DNA of 64,000 nt from UBA2334 sp964396895 (GTDB lineage Bacteria; Pseudomonadota; Gammaproteobacteria; Burkholderiales; Burkholderiaceae_C): contig CAYNGJ010000015.1 of the NCBI GenBank assembly GCA_964396895.1, forward strand, positions 1 through 64,000, read 5' to 3'. This document shows positions 33,100-41,833 of the stretch, in pieces. A program made the position numbers and the translations under genes. Position 1 is the stretch's first letter; each line of letters starts with the position of its first letter. The notes under the pieces were generated by a model. The model was not told the DNA's origin, searched no databases, and saw only the letters and a list, made by a program, of their open reading frames with translations.

Positions 33100-33540
33100 T
33101 CCATCGTTGCTCGCCTTGGTGGTGGTGTTGCGTGGCTTGGCCCCAGCCACGCCACGCCATTGGCCACGCACGGGTGTTGCACACCGATGTGCCGCTGCAA
33201 GAAGCGGTGCAACGCACGCTGGGCCAAGCGGTATCAACACGTTTGTTGCAACACCGCATCCCAGAGGTGCTGCTGTGGCAGGCCGAACGAGGTTGGACTT
33301 ACGCACCCCGCCACGGCCGCCCCTGGCCAGACCGTGTGCGCCAATTGGTGGCCCAACGCCCCGATGCCGACTGGTCTGCACCCGCACTGGCCGCTGTGTT
33401 CCACACCAGCGAATCCACCCCGCACCGCTACCGCTTCACCGTGCACACACAGAAAGTGCCCCGGCTGGATCTGCCCGCAGACGCCTCCCCGCTCTGGTGG
33501 GCTACATGCTGCACATGAACCGGATTGGCAGCACCACACT
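33100..33540 (+). pseudogene. remnant of an AraC-type regulator gene
   Basis: In the frame of 33063-33518 the residues VLHTDVPLQEAVQRTLG, STRLLQHRIPEVLLWQAERG and WPDRVRQLVAQRPDADWSA followed by FHTSEST look like the middle and first helix-turn-helix of an AraC-family protein. The upstream part has no plausible start or effector domain, and after HTSESTPHRY the frame loses similarity, with no second helix-turn-helix. I read it as a decayed gene. Overlapping frames in this stretch have no family features. Confidence 0.5.
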
Positions 33541-33645
33541 CGAAGCCCGCTGCGGACGTTGAACAGACCGTCTGCAGACGCTCAGCCCGCAGGCAGGTGT
33601 CTGGTGATTGCCAATGCTGTGGAGGTCGTGCGGGTAGGTTTCATG

Positions 33646-35235
33646 TCAGGAAAGACCCACGGCCATCAGCCTGCTTGGGGTAAGGGTGCGAGGGGCTAAC
33701 TTGAATCGGTTGATGCTGTCCGTCAGCACCTGCACCTGGTCGTCCAGGCTGCGGGCCGCAGCGGCAGTTTCTTCGACCTGTGCCGCGTTTTGTTGCGTGT
33801 TCTGGTCTATCTGCGCAACGGCCTGGCCCACCTGGGCGATGCCGGTGGATTGCTCCCGGGATGCCAGTTCGATGCTGGACACCGACACATCGACCTTCTG
33901 GATGGCCTCCACCGCCAGCATCACGGCATCGCCTGCCTTTTGCACCACTGCGTTGCCCGCGTCCAGTTTGTTTGCGTTGTCGGTGATGATGGTTTTGATT
34001 TCTTGCGCGGCGGCTGCCGAGCGCTGCGCCAGGGCGCGCACCTCTGCCGCGACCACGGCAAAGCCCCGACCTTGGTCGCCCGCACGGGCCGCCTCAACGG
34101 CGGCATTCAGCGCCAGGATGTTGGTTTGAAAGGCGATGGAATCGATCACGCCAACGATGTCCGTGATGCGCTGCGACGAGGCGTGAATGCCATGCATGGT
34201 GTCCACCACGCTGCCCACCAGTTGGCCCACTTTCTGCGCCGATTGGGTGGCGCTGGCCGCCAGCTGGCTGACCACCAGCGTGGTCTGGGCGTTTTGCTGC
34301 ACGGCACCGGTCATTTGCTCCATGGACGAGGCGGTCTGCTGCAACGAGCTGGCCTGCGATTCGGTGCGTTCGCTCAGGTCGGCATTGGCCGACGCGATTT
34401 GACTCGATGCTGCAGACACAGCCATGGCGCTTTCCTGTATGCGCCCGAGCACATCGCACAACGCGTCTTTCATGCGTTGAATGGCGCGCAGCATCACCGC
34501 CAATTCGTGCTGACCAGTTGACTCGAACTGAACCGTCAGGTTGCCATTGGCCACCTCTTCAGCCACACGCATGGCGGTGTGTATGGGACGCATGATGGAA
34601 CGCATCAACAGCACCGACACCGCAAGCGCCATGACCAGGCTCACCACACCCAACCCCACGAGTTGCGTGTTTTGACCGCGCAGGGTCGTTTCAACCGAAT
34701 CGCTGCGCAGATTGGCCGCCTTTTGCTGGTTGGCCAGCAGCTGGTTGATGGGGGTGCGCAAAGCATCGAGTGCGGGCAACACCTCCAGGTTCAGCATGAA
34801 GGTGGCATCTTCATCCTGCCCCGTGCGCAGCAGCTCGCTGGCAGCGGTGAACGTTTTCACGAATTCAGTGCGCTTGGCCAAGAGTTCGTTGAACAACGCC
34901 CGGTCTTCGTCGGTGTGGATCAGTGTGCCCAACTCGTCAAACATCCCATTCAAGCGTTGGCGCGTGTCGGCCAACCGGGTGCGCACGGCATCGCGTTTGT
35001 TGTCGTTGACCACAAACAACTCCAAGGTGTTGCGGCTGTTGTCTTTGGTTGCGCTGTCAATGGCGGATATCAACTGGAGTTGTTTGAACTCTTTTTGAAC
35101 CAGGTCGTCCACACTGGACAAGGTGGCGCGGTTGCTCAACACACCGGTCACAACCACGATGAGCATCAAGCCCAGCATCAACATGAACGACCCGGTCAGG
35201 CGCGTTCGGATGGAGAGGTTTTCAAGCAAGCCCAT
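33646..35235 (-). CDS. methyl-accepting chemotaxis protein
   Basis: This 529-residue chemoreceptor has a transmembrane helix at about residues 14-34, a four-helix-bundle type periplasmic ligand domain (about 35-188), a second transmembrane helix (about 190-210), a HAMP domain (about 212-265) and the cytoplasmic coiled coil. The signalling tip SIAFQTNILALNAAVEAARA followed by GDQGRGFAVVAAEVR is intact. No CheR-docking pentapeptide is present at the C-terminus. AGGAG precedes the ATG by six bases. The ligand cannot be told. No other chemotaxis gene lies nearby. Confidence 0.95.
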   Translation of the reverse strand: MGLLENLSIRTRLTGSFMLMLGLMLIVVVTGVLSNRATLSSVDDLVQKEFKQLQLISAIDSATKDNSRNTLELFVVNDNKRDAVRTRLADTRQRLNGMFDELGTLIHTDEDRALFNELLAKRTEFVKTFTAASELLRTGQDEDATFMLNLEVLPALDALRTPINQLLANQQKAANLRSDSVETTLRGQNTQLVGLGVVSLVMALAVSVLLMRSIMRPIHTAMRVAEEVANGNLTVQFESTGQHELAVMLRAIQRMKDALCDVLGRIQESAMAVSAASSQIASANADLSERTESQASSLQQTASSMEQMTGAVQQNAQTTLVVSQLAASATQSAQKVGQLVGSVVDTMHGIHASSQRITDIVGVIDSIAFQTNILALNAAVEAARAGDQGRGFAVVAAEVRALAQRSAAAAQEIKTIITDNANKLDAGNAVVQKAGDAVMLAVEAIQKVDVSVSSIELASREQSTGIAQVGQAVAQIDQNTQQNAAQVEETAAAARSLDDQVQVLTDSINRFKLAPRTLTPSRLMAVGLS

Positions 35236-35341
35236 GTCAACTCCTGAAGTAGAGGCCGCATTGCACCCGCATTCTGTGACGACTAAGTGAAAACCCTGAT
35301 TCCCTCCTGAGTTGGCCGGAGCGCTGCCGCGAGCAGGCGGT

Positions 35342-35368
35342 TAAAAAATCTCCCACTACCGCCGAAGG
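35342..35368 (+). promoter_or_regulatory. candidate FliA (sigma-28) type promoter
   Basis: TAAA (35342-35345), a 15-base spacer and GCCGAAGG (35361-35368) fit the sigma-28 consensus TAAA-N15-GCCGATAA at nine of twelve positions. It points toward the AraC regulator gene. The neighbouring chemoreceptor gene is on the other strand, so the site would drive the regulator, not the receptor. Confidence 0.3.
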
Positions 35369-35417
35369 TTGCCGCTACGATCTGAGGCCCGTCAGACGAA
35401 GACGATGAGCGGCAACC
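35367..35417. repeat. 10-bp inverted repeat upstream of the AraC gene
   Basis: GGTTGCCGCT (35367-35376) and AGCGGCAACC (35408-35417) are perfect inverted copies 31 bases apart. The right arm covers the start of a 33-codon open frame at 35405-35506 (MSGNQDFQSAMFGYMQG...), which overlaps the AraC start in another frame. The structure could form an RNA hairpin or bind a dimeric regulator. Function is unknown. Confidence 0.5.
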
Positions 35418-35474
35418 AAGACTTCCAGAGTGCAATGTTCGGCTACATGCAAGGTGCCGAACGCGATCAACCCC

Positions 35475-36368
35475 ATGCAATCCGCCTACGCTCCATTGCC
35501 ACCTGAGACAGAGCACCTTGCACCCGGTAGTCTGTGGGTGTGCTTGCCCAACGAGCCCTACGTGGTGCCCGCCACGCTGTCCCCCTTGTTGCTGTATGTG
35601 CTGACGGGTGATTTGGTAGTGGAAGATGCCTCTGTGGTGAGCGCTCAGCCTGCGCCGCACAGGCAATTGCCACGCTTCAGCGTGTGTGGTGGAACCCGTG
35701 GCGTGCGCCGTCTCCAGGCCGCTCCGGGGACACAGGTGCTGCTGACGCCCGTGCAAACTGGTCAGTGCTTTTCGCTGCTGGGGTTGTACGCTGGCGAGCT
35801 GTTCGATCGGTTGGTGGATGCCGCTGACTTGCTCCCCGCAGCCACGCTCACGCGCTTGCATGAACAGATGGATGCGGCGCAGTGGTCGGCATGCGCTGCC
35901 ATGCCAGGGGGGGGCGCGGCCCTGGGTGTGTGGCACCGTTTTTTGTGTGCGTTGCATCGCATGAACCACTTTAGACACCCTTCGGACAAGGGGCTTGTCC
36001 TTCCACTCGGTTGCCTCGACACACCCATATCCGAGCTGGCGCAGCGCTGGAGCCTGAGCGTGCGGCAGTTTGAACGCCGCTTCTTCTGTACCCACGGGCA
36101 AAGCTTGCGAGCTTACCGCCAGCAATCGCGCTGCAGCCGTATGCTCACGCAGCTGGCGGGGGCATTGGGCCAACCCCATTCATGGGCCGATACCGCAGCC
36201 GGGGCGGGTTACGCCGACCAGGCACATCTCAGTCGCGACGTCTTGCGCTTCACGGGTCACACCCCGGCGGCGTTGCTGGCTGGGGTGCGCGAGCAAGACC
36301 CGGCGCTGTGGCCATTTCACTTGTCGCCCCAGGTGATGCCGCGCTGGTTCGGCCCGCACGGGTACTGA
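35475..36368 (+). CDS. AraC-family transcriptional regulator
   Basis: This regulator of about 297 residues has an N-terminal cupin-like effector region (about 1-130) and a C-terminal AraC DNA-binding domain: ISELAQRWSLSVRQFERRFF is the first helix-turn-helix and the ADTAAGAGYADQAHLSRDVL segment with FTGHTPAALL is the second, with family motif residues intact. I chose ATG 35475; an in-frame ATG at 35430 is also possible. It is followed after 125 bases by the DUF2867 gene, which together with the amidase may be its target. The inducer is unknown. Confidence 0.85.
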   Translation: MQSAYAPLPPETEHLAPGSLWVCLPNEPYVVPATLSPLLLYVLTGDLVVEDASVVSAQPAPHRQLPRFSVCGGTRGVRRLQAAPGTQVLLTPVQTGQCFSLLGLYAGELFDRLVDAADLLPAATLTRLHEQMDAAQWSACAAMPGGGAALGVWHRFLCALHRMNHFRHPSDKGLVLPLGCLDTPISELAQRWSLSVRQFERRFFCTHGQSLRAYRQQSRCSRMLTQLAGALGQPHSWADTAAGAGYADQAHLSRDVLRFTGHTPAALLAGVREQDPALWPFHLSPQVMPRWFGPHGY

Positions 36369-36493
36369 CCTGCCCTGGCACGGCCCACCATAGGGCTCGT
36401 GTCGTTTCGGTTCAAGACACTCGGTGGGTCTGGGCCTACAGTGGGCCAACAACCAGTGTCCCCCGACACCACAGACAGCCCACGCCCCAAGCC

Positions 36494-37072
36494 ATGCCCA
36501 AAACTGCCCCACAAACCACCCCAAACACCACCACGGCCACCGTTGCACCAGTCTTCCCATGGCCGCAAGCGGCTGACTACGCGTTTCGCGATGAACACCG
36601 CGCGCCGTTGCCCCCCGATTGCGGCCCGCTTGATGGCAGCGACATGCTGCTCGCCTTTGCAGGCTCGGCCCCCGCCTGGGTCGATGCCCTCATGGCGGCG
36701 CGCAACCAGGTGGTGGGCCGCCTGGGCCTGAAAACCGGCCCCATGCCCGCCGTCCTTCAAGGGCCTTTGCAGGTGGGCCAGTACCTGGGCATGTTCCAGG
36801 TGCGGCACCTGGGGCCTGACCTGGCACTGATGGGCGAGGACGACAGTCACCTGGACTTTCGCATCTTTGTGCGGGTAGACCGCGCCACCGCACCTGCGGG
36901 CGAGGTGGCCGAACTGGTGGTCAGCACCTGGGTGCGGCCCCACAACTGGGCCGGCCGGACTTACCTGGCCGTGGTCTGGCCGTTCCACTGGCTCATCTCC
37001 AAGGTCATGGTCAGGCGATTGGCAGGGTTGTTGGGCACGTCCACCCCGCACAGGCCTACCACGCAGCCGTGA
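36494..37072 (+). CDS. DUF2867 family protein
   Basis: This 192-residue protein resembles the DUF2867 family: FPWPQAADYAFRDEHRAPLP, ADALMAARNQ-like helix (VDALMAARNQVVGRLGLKTG), GEDDSHLDFRIFV, and VRPHNWAGRTYLAVVWPFHW near the C-terminus. The function of the family is unknown. No signal peptide is clear. ATG 36494 is chosen because the frame upstream lies in the AraC gene and is not similar to anything. Its stop overlaps the amidase GTG (GTGA), suggesting coupled translation. Confidence 0.75.
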   Translation: MPKTAPQTTPNTTTATVAPVFPWPQAADYAFRDEHRAPLPPDCGPLDGSDMLLAFAGSAPAWVDALMAARNQVVGRLGLKTGPMPAVLQGPLQVGQYLGMFQVRHLGPDLALMGEDDSHLDFRIFVRVDRATAPAGEVAELVVSTWVRPHNWAGRTYLAVVWPFHWLISKVMVRRLAGLLGTSTPHRPTTQP

Positions 37073-38763
37073 CGACCGGGCTGCACACCACCGGACCAGC
37101 AGGTTTGCTGACCGCCTGGCAGGCGTTGCACGCGCTGAACACGGGCACCGTGACCGCCACAGACCTGGTGCGCCAATGCCATGCCCGCATCGATACCATC
37201 AACCCCGTGGTGCGCGCCGTGGTCACCGAAGACCGTTCTGCCGCGCTGGCAGCAGCAGCCGTGCAAGACGCGCTGCGCCAGGAGGCAGCCCACTCGAACG
37301 CCCCCCACGCCCGCAGGCCGCCGGTTGCGCTGGCGGGGCTGCCCATCACCATCAAAGACAGTTTTGCCACCCAGGGCTTGCGCACCACCAGCAGTTTTGC
37401 ACCACTGGCGCAGCATGTGCCCACGGCTGACGCAACCGCCGTGGCCAGGTTGCGTGCGGCAGGTGCCGTCGTCCTGGGCAAAACCAACCTGCCCGAACTG
37501 GCGGGCGACGTGCAATGCTGGAGCCCCCTGTTCGGACCCACACACAACCCCTGGCAGCTGAGCCACACACCCGGTGGCAGCTCGGGAGGCAGCGCTGCCG
37601 CCGTGGCCACAGGCCTGTCTTTCATGGACCTGGGCAGTGACCTGGCGGGCTCCATCCGCATACCCGCCGCGTACTGTGGCGTGGCCGGCCTGAAGACCAC
37701 AGAGGGCCGCTTGCCCATCGCCGGGCACATCCCGCCGCTGCCTGGCGCGCCACGCACCGTCTGGCACATGCTGTCGCTGGGGGTGCTGGCCCGCTGCGTG
37801 GCCGACCTGGCACTGGGTTTTGACGCGCTGGCCACACCCGACACCCCACCGGCAGCACCCGCCCCACTTGGCCGCCCCCTGCGCGTGGCGTGGTGGGACG
37901 ACTTTGGTGGCCTGCCGCTGTGCCCCCGCACCCGCGCGGCCCTGGATGCCACGGTGCGCACCCTCACCCAGGCAGGTGCAACGGTGCAGCGCGTGTGCCC
38001 CGCAACCTTCGACGTGCCCACCGCATGGGCTGCCTTTGGCCACGTGGCGGGTGCCGAAATCGGGCTGGGGCTGCCCGCCATGGCACGCCAGGCGGCGGCC
38101 ATGGCGGGCAAACTGCTGGGGCCCCTCATGTCGACCCATGACATGCCGCTGACCCGTGCCATCGCACAAGGCATGGCGCTGGACATGCGGCGATACAACC
38201 ACGGGCTGAACCAACGTGCCCGGCTGATGGCCGCGCTCGACAGTTTTTTGACCGAATGGGATGTTTGGCTGTGCCCGGTGGCCGCCACCACGGCCTACCC
38301 GGCACGCCCGCCTGGCCGGTGGCCCGCCTCGCCCTGGCTGAGCGTGGGGCAGCACCGGGTCCCCCGCCTGGAGGCCACGCTGGGCATGACCGTGCCGTTT
38401 TCCCTCACGGGTCACCCTGTGGTCAGCTTGCCTGCTGGGGTGTACGACGGCTTGCCGGTGGGCTTGCAGGTGGTGGGTGCGCGCTGGGCAGAACGCCGCT
38501 TGCTGGAGGATGCCATCCTGCTTGAGCGGTGGTTGGCGCACAGAGGTTCATCCGATAGAATGGTGCAGCGCAGCAAAATGTCATCTCCATCCACACGGGA
38601 TGCACATCAAACCGATCAGCAGCACACCTGGAAGACCAGTGAACACCACCGTTACCCACGGGCAGTTGAATACCTTCACGCTGGTGGAGCTGCTGCAGCA
38701 ACACCGGGGGATGTGTTCGGCCTCGTTGGCAGGGGAGTCGTCTTTCTCCGACCGCATCCGTGA
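37069..38763 (+). CDS. amidase-signature family hydrolase with an atypical C-terminal extension
   Basis: This 564-residue protein is an amidase-signature serine hydrolase, which cleaves amide bonds by a Ser-Ser-Lys triad. Lys96 in LPITIKDSF, Ser171 in GGSSGGSAAA and Ser195 in DLAGSIRIPA show the canonical 75 and 24 residue spacing. Family similarity ends near residue 490 (LLEDAILLERWLAHRG). The last 75 or so residues are low-similarity and read through a promoter (38533-38561) and into the first 164 bases of the next gene, so the original stop codon appears to have been lost. The start is a GTG in a GTGA overlap. The substrate is unknown. Confidence 0.85.
   Translation: MTTGLHTTGPAGLLTAWQALHALNTGTVTATDLVRQCHARIDTINPVVRAVVTEDRSAALAAAAVQDALRQEAAHSNAPHARRPPVALAGLPITIKDSFATQGLRTTSSFAPLAQHVPTADATAVARLRAAGAVVLGKTNLPELAGDVQCWSPLFGPTHNPWQLSHTPGGSSGGSAAAVATGLSFMDLGSDLAGSIRIPAAYCGVAGLKTTEGRLPIAGHIPPLPGAPRTVWHMLSLGVLARCVADLALGFDALATPDTPPAAPAPLGRPLRVAWWDDFGGLPLCPRTRAALDATVRTLTQAGATVQRVCPATFDVPTAWAAFGHVAGAEIGLGLPAMARQAAAMAGKLLGPLMSTHDMPLTRAIAQGMALDMRRYNHGLNQRARLMAALDSFLTEWDVWLCPVAATTAYPARPPGRWPASPWLSVGQHRVPRLEATLGMTVPFSLTGHPVVSLPAGVYDGLPVGLQVVGARWAERRLLEDAILLERWLAHRGSSDRMVQRSKMSSPSTRDAHQTDQQHTWKTSEHHRYPRAVEYLHAGGAAAATPGDVFGLVGRGVVFLRPHP
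38533..38561 (+). promoter_or_regulatory. candidate promoter for the 38.6-41.5 kb gene pair
   Basis: TTGGCG (38533-38538) and TAGAAT (38556-38561) are separated by 17 bases, a good sigma-70 arrangement, 39 bases before ATG 38600. It lies in the atypical C-terminal part of the amidase frame, which supports the view that this was once intergenic DNA. Confidence 0.55.
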
Positions 38764-39382
38764 CCGTGCTGCCGAGATCGACCGGTTGCTGCCCTGGCTG
38801 AGTCCCCCCACTGGGCGGGGCGCGTTGCCGGTTGATGACCTCATCGGCCGCTGGCAAACCCTGGCCCAGCCTGGAGAGACCGACACCAGCGTCTCCAACT
38901 TTGCCCGACATACCGCGTTCATTGCCCGCTTGTTGCACCACTTGCGCACGGCGGGGGCCGATACGCCCAGGCCAGGCCTGGCACCTGAAGCCAGGTTTTT
39001 GTGGGGCAACGTGTGGCTGAGGCTGCCGGTGCTGACGGAGTTGCTGGGCCAGTTGCGTGGACTGGGAACCACGGCCATGGCCGCTCACCACTTTGATCCC
39101 AGCACCCGTGTGCGCCTGATGTTCCTGCTGGCACGTGCAGAAAGCCTGTTCGGCCAAGCCAGCCAACCGGGCTTGCGACGACACCAGCCCCGTGGTGCGG
39201 CGCTGTCGTTGAGCCAATTGGGCTGGACCGTACGCACCCGTTTGCTGTCGGGCGAGAAAACGCACCTGAGCGCCCAGCACTTTTTCGAGCAAGGCAGTGC
39301 GGCGATTCGCCCCGTGTTCGCCTGGATCAGAGACATCGGCGCCAGCCTGAACGAGGAGTACCCGGATGACCCAATGGGCTGA
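38600..39382 (+). CDS. all-helical protein, possibly NIT-like sensor, coupled to a c-di-GMP enzyme
   Basis: This 260-residue protein has no signal peptide or membrane segment and appears entirely helical. I do not recognise it with certainty. The segment VELLQQHRGMCSASLAGES (near residue 30) and the later LGQLRGLGTTAMAAHHF followed by RVRLMFLLARAE resemble the paired Arg-Gly helices of nitrate/nitrite-sensing (NIT) domains, and the length fits a single soluble NIT module. Its last 17 bases overlap the start of the GGDEF-EAL gene, so it is probably a sensory partner. Starts at ATG 38600 or GTG 38639 are both possible; GTG has GGAAG upstream. Confidence 0.6.
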   Translation: MHIKPISSTPGRPVNTTVTHGQLNTFTLVELLQQHRGMCSASLAGESSFSDRIRDRAAEIDRLLPWLSPPTGRGALPVDDLIGRWQTLAQPGETDTSVSNFARHTAFIARLLHHLRTAGADTPRPGLAPEARFLWGNVWLRLPVLTELLGQLRGLGTTAMAAHHFDPSTRVRLMFLLARAESLFGQASQPGLRRHQPRGAALSLSQLGWTVRTRLLSGEKTHLSAQHFFEQGSAAIRPVFAWIRDIGASLNEEYPDDPMG

Positions 39383-41465
39383 TTCCACCCTGACCATGGC
39401 GGTGCTGGAGCACTGCCTGGACGGCATGCTCTGCCAATGCTCGGCAGACCTGGACAGGGTGATTCAAATCACCAACAGTGGCTGCTACCCCATGACGGGT
39501 TACGCCGAAGCCGAGCTGACGGGTTCCCGCGCCTTCACGCTGATGACATTGACGCACCCCGAGGACCGGTCCATGGTGCGCGCACAACTGGCCGCGGCGC
39601 TGGAGTTTGGTGCACCGTACCGTTTGGAGTACCGGTTGCTCAGCGCCGATGGCCTTGAAAAATGGGTCATCGAGCGGGGCATTTGCCCGCTCGATGGGGG
39701 CGATGGAAACGAACGGCAGTTTCATGTGTTTCTGGAAGACATCATGGCGCGTGTGGACAGCCAGAACCGCCGCGTGGAAACAGAAATCCGCTACCGCAGC
39801 ATTTTTGAAAATTCGGTGGTGGGGGTGTTCCAGAGCGCCGACGATGGCCGGTATTTGGCGGTCAACCAAGCGCTGGCCGATCTTTACGGCTTTGCCACAC
39901 CCGTCGAGCTGATGGCCGGGATCGCCGACATCGCGCACGGCCTGTACGTTGACCCTGGGCGGCGCAACGAGTTCAGGCAACTCATTCGCGCCCACGGTCG
40001 CGTGGTGGATTTCGAGTCAGAAGTCCGCTGCGCCAATGGCGAAACCATTTGGATTTCGGAGAACGCCTGGGCGGTGCTCGACCCGCAAGGTCAGCTCCGC
40101 TACTACGAAGGCATGGTGAGTGACGTGACGGAGCGCCGCGGCCACCAGGCCATGCTGCAGTTCCAGGCCACTCACGACCCCCTCACGGGCTTGCCCAACC
40201 GCAACCAATTGCCCCAGCGGCTGTCCCGGGCGTGCGGGGCACCGGTGGCGCTGGCGTTTCTCGACATCGACAACTTCAAGGTCATCAACGACAGCCTGGG
40301 GCATGCGCGCGGCGATGAATTGCTGGTTTGTGTGGCCAAGCGCCTGCAGGATGCGCTGCGACGAACGGACACCGTCGCCCGCTACGGGGGTGACGAATTT
40401 GTACTGCTCTTTCAATATTCGGCATCGCACGCCGAGGTCATCCAGACGTTGGAACGTGCCATGAGCGCCGTCCAGGCACCGTTGCAGCTGGGCGACCACG
40501 TGCTGCACATCAGCTGCAGCATGGGGGTGGCGCTGTACCCTGAAGACGCCACTGATCTGGCAGGCTTGCTGCGCATCGCCGACATCGCCATGTACGAAGC
40601 CAAAGCCCGGGGCAAGGGGTTGTACCGTTTTCACACCCAGGCCTTGAGCCATGCCGCGCAGGAGCGGTTCAGCTTGGAGGCATCACTGCGATCGGCTTTG
40701 GACGCTGGCGAAATCCGGGTGTACTTTCAACCCAAGGTGGACATCCACGAACAGGTCTGCGGTTGCGAAGCGTTGGCGCGCTGGCACAGCGCAGTGCATG
40801 GGCTGGTGACGCCTGACCGCTTCATTCCCATGGCAGAAGAAACCGGCCTGATCCTTCCCCTGGGCTGGCAAATTCTGCGCATGGCCTGCCAGGCGGCCGC
40901 CCGCTGGCCCACCTTGCACGGCAAGGCCTTGAGCGTGGCCGTCAACCTCTCGGCCCGACAGCTGTCGTCGCCTGTGCTGGTCCACGAGGTCAAGCAAGCG
41001 CTGGCGCTCAGTGGTTTACTGCCCACCCTGCTGGACTTGGAGATCACCGAAAGCATGTTGATGGACGATGTCGAGCGGACCATTGGCGTGCTGCACGAGC
41101 TGCGTGGGCTGGGGGTTCGCATCGCGGTGGATGACTTTGGCACCGGGTATTCATCGCTCAGCTACCTGAAGCGTTTGCCCATTGATGTGCTCAAAATCGA
41201 CCGATCCTTTGTGGACGGGTGCCAGGCGGGTGACGGGATGCTGGCCATTCCCAGCGCCATCATTTTTCTGGGCAAGGCGTTGAATCTGCGCATCGTGGCT
41301 GAAGGGGTGGAAATGCCCGAGCAACTGGACCGGCTGCGCCAGAGCGGCTGCGACGAGTTTCAGGGTTACCACATTGCCCGGCCCATGGACCACGATGCGA
41401 CCCTGCGCTTTCTGACCGGGCGAGACACGCGACAAGGGGTTTCCCTGGCGGCGTCGGGTGCTTGA
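39366..41465 (+). CDS. PAS-PAS-GGDEF-EAL bifunctional c-di-GMP enzyme
   Basis: This 699-residue cytoplasmic protein has two PAS domains (about residues 8-130 and 135-258), a GGDEF domain (about 265-425) and an EAL domain (about 435-690). The diguanylate cyclase motif GGDEF is at 341-345, with an inhibitory-site RRTD at 332-335. The phosphodiesterase motif EAL is at 468-470, and DDFGTGYSSLSYLKRLPID begins at residue 589. Both active sites look intact, so it may both make and break c-di-GMP. It overlaps the preceding helical gene by 17 bases. The signal for the PAS domains is unknown. Confidence 0.95.
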   Translation: MTQWADSTLTMAVLEHCLDGMLCQCSADLDRVIQITNSGCYPMTGYAEAELTGSRAFTLMTLTHPEDRSMVRAQLAAALEFGAPYRLEYRLLSADGLEKWVIERGICPLDGGDGNERQFHVFLEDIMARVDSQNRRVETEIRYRSIFENSVVGVFQSADDGRYLAVNQALADLYGFATPVELMAGIADIAHGLYVDPGRRNEFRQLIRAHGRVVDFESEVRCANGETIWISENAWAVLDPQGQLRYYEGMVSDVTERRGHQAMLQFQATHDPLTGLPNRNQLPQRLSRACGAPVALAFLDIDNFKVINDSLGHARGDELLVCVAKRLQDALRRTDTVARYGGDEFVLLFQYSASHAEVIQTLERAMSAVQAPLQLGDHVLHISCSMGVALYPEDATDLAGLLRIADIAMYEAKARGKGLYRFHTQALSHAAQERFSLEASLRSALDAGEIRVYFQPKVDIHEQVCGCEALARWHSAVHGLVTPDRFIPMAEETGLILPLGWQILRMACQAAARWPTLHGKALSVAVNLSARQLSSPVLVHEVKQALALSGLLPTLLDLEITESMLMDDVERTIGVLHELRGLGVRIAVDDFGTGYSSLSYLKRLPIDVLKIDRSFVDGCQAGDGMLAIPSAIIFLGKALNLRIVAEGVEMPEQLDRLRQSGCDEFQGYHIARPMDHDATLRFLTGRDTRQGVSLAASGA

Positions 41466-41750
41466 CACGGGTCAGGCCGAACGGGGCCAGGTCATCCGGC
41501 GGGGGCACCGCGTGGGCCGCTGGGGGGGCAGCTGCTGCGTCGTGCAGCGCAGCCAGACAGCCCAGTGCTTCGACCGGCAGCGTGACCGAGCGGCGTTCCA
41601 CGCAATGCCCGAAGCGCAAGTGCTCGTGCAAATGGGCCCGCTCAGGCAAGCGCTGCACCAGCGCCAGGATGTGCGGGCGGTCGCGTTGAAGCTTCATGCC
41701 CGTGGCCATGCAATCACCATGCCCGGGGTTCAGGCGGTCCCAGGCTGGTG

Positions 41751-41774
41751 ATGGGGAATATCCCCATTTTTTTT
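41751..41774 (+). terminator. terminator downstream of the GGDEF-EAL gene
   Basis: ATGGGGA (41751-41757) pairs with TCCCCAT (41761-41767) over a 3-base loop and is followed by eight T. It lies 286 bases after the stop of the c-di-GMP enzyme, so the transcript would have a long 3' tail. Confidence 0.8.
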
Positions 41775-41833
41775 GAGTAAAAAATGCCTCTAGCGCTTTG
41801 CTGGCATTGATTCAGTGCTATATATATTAATAT
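41768..41833 (+). repeat. dispersed repeat, + oriented copy
   Basis: TTTGAGTAAAAAATGCC, CTCTAGCGCTTTGC and later AGTGCTATATAT follow the block order. This copy directly abuts a copy in the opposite orientation. Confidence 0.6.

Larger units (their letters stand above)
32962..33645. other. gene-poor gap after lpdA
   Basis: These 684 bases hold a repeat copy, the terminator of the pyruvate dehydrogenase operon and an AraC-type gene remnant. From about 33541 to 33645 I see nothing recognisable. Confidence 0.6.

Noticed and set aside
33056..33699. Three overlapping + strand frames after lpdA
   Set aside because: Only short parts of one frame look AraC-like; the other frames are Cys/Trp/Pro-rich shadows.
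41260..41709. A - strand frame of 149 codons converging on the GGDEF-EAL gene
   Set aside because: It overlaps the 3' end of a certain gene by 200 bases, lacks a ribosome site, and has no recognised domain. It might be a small real gene in its first 80 codons, but I cannot support it.
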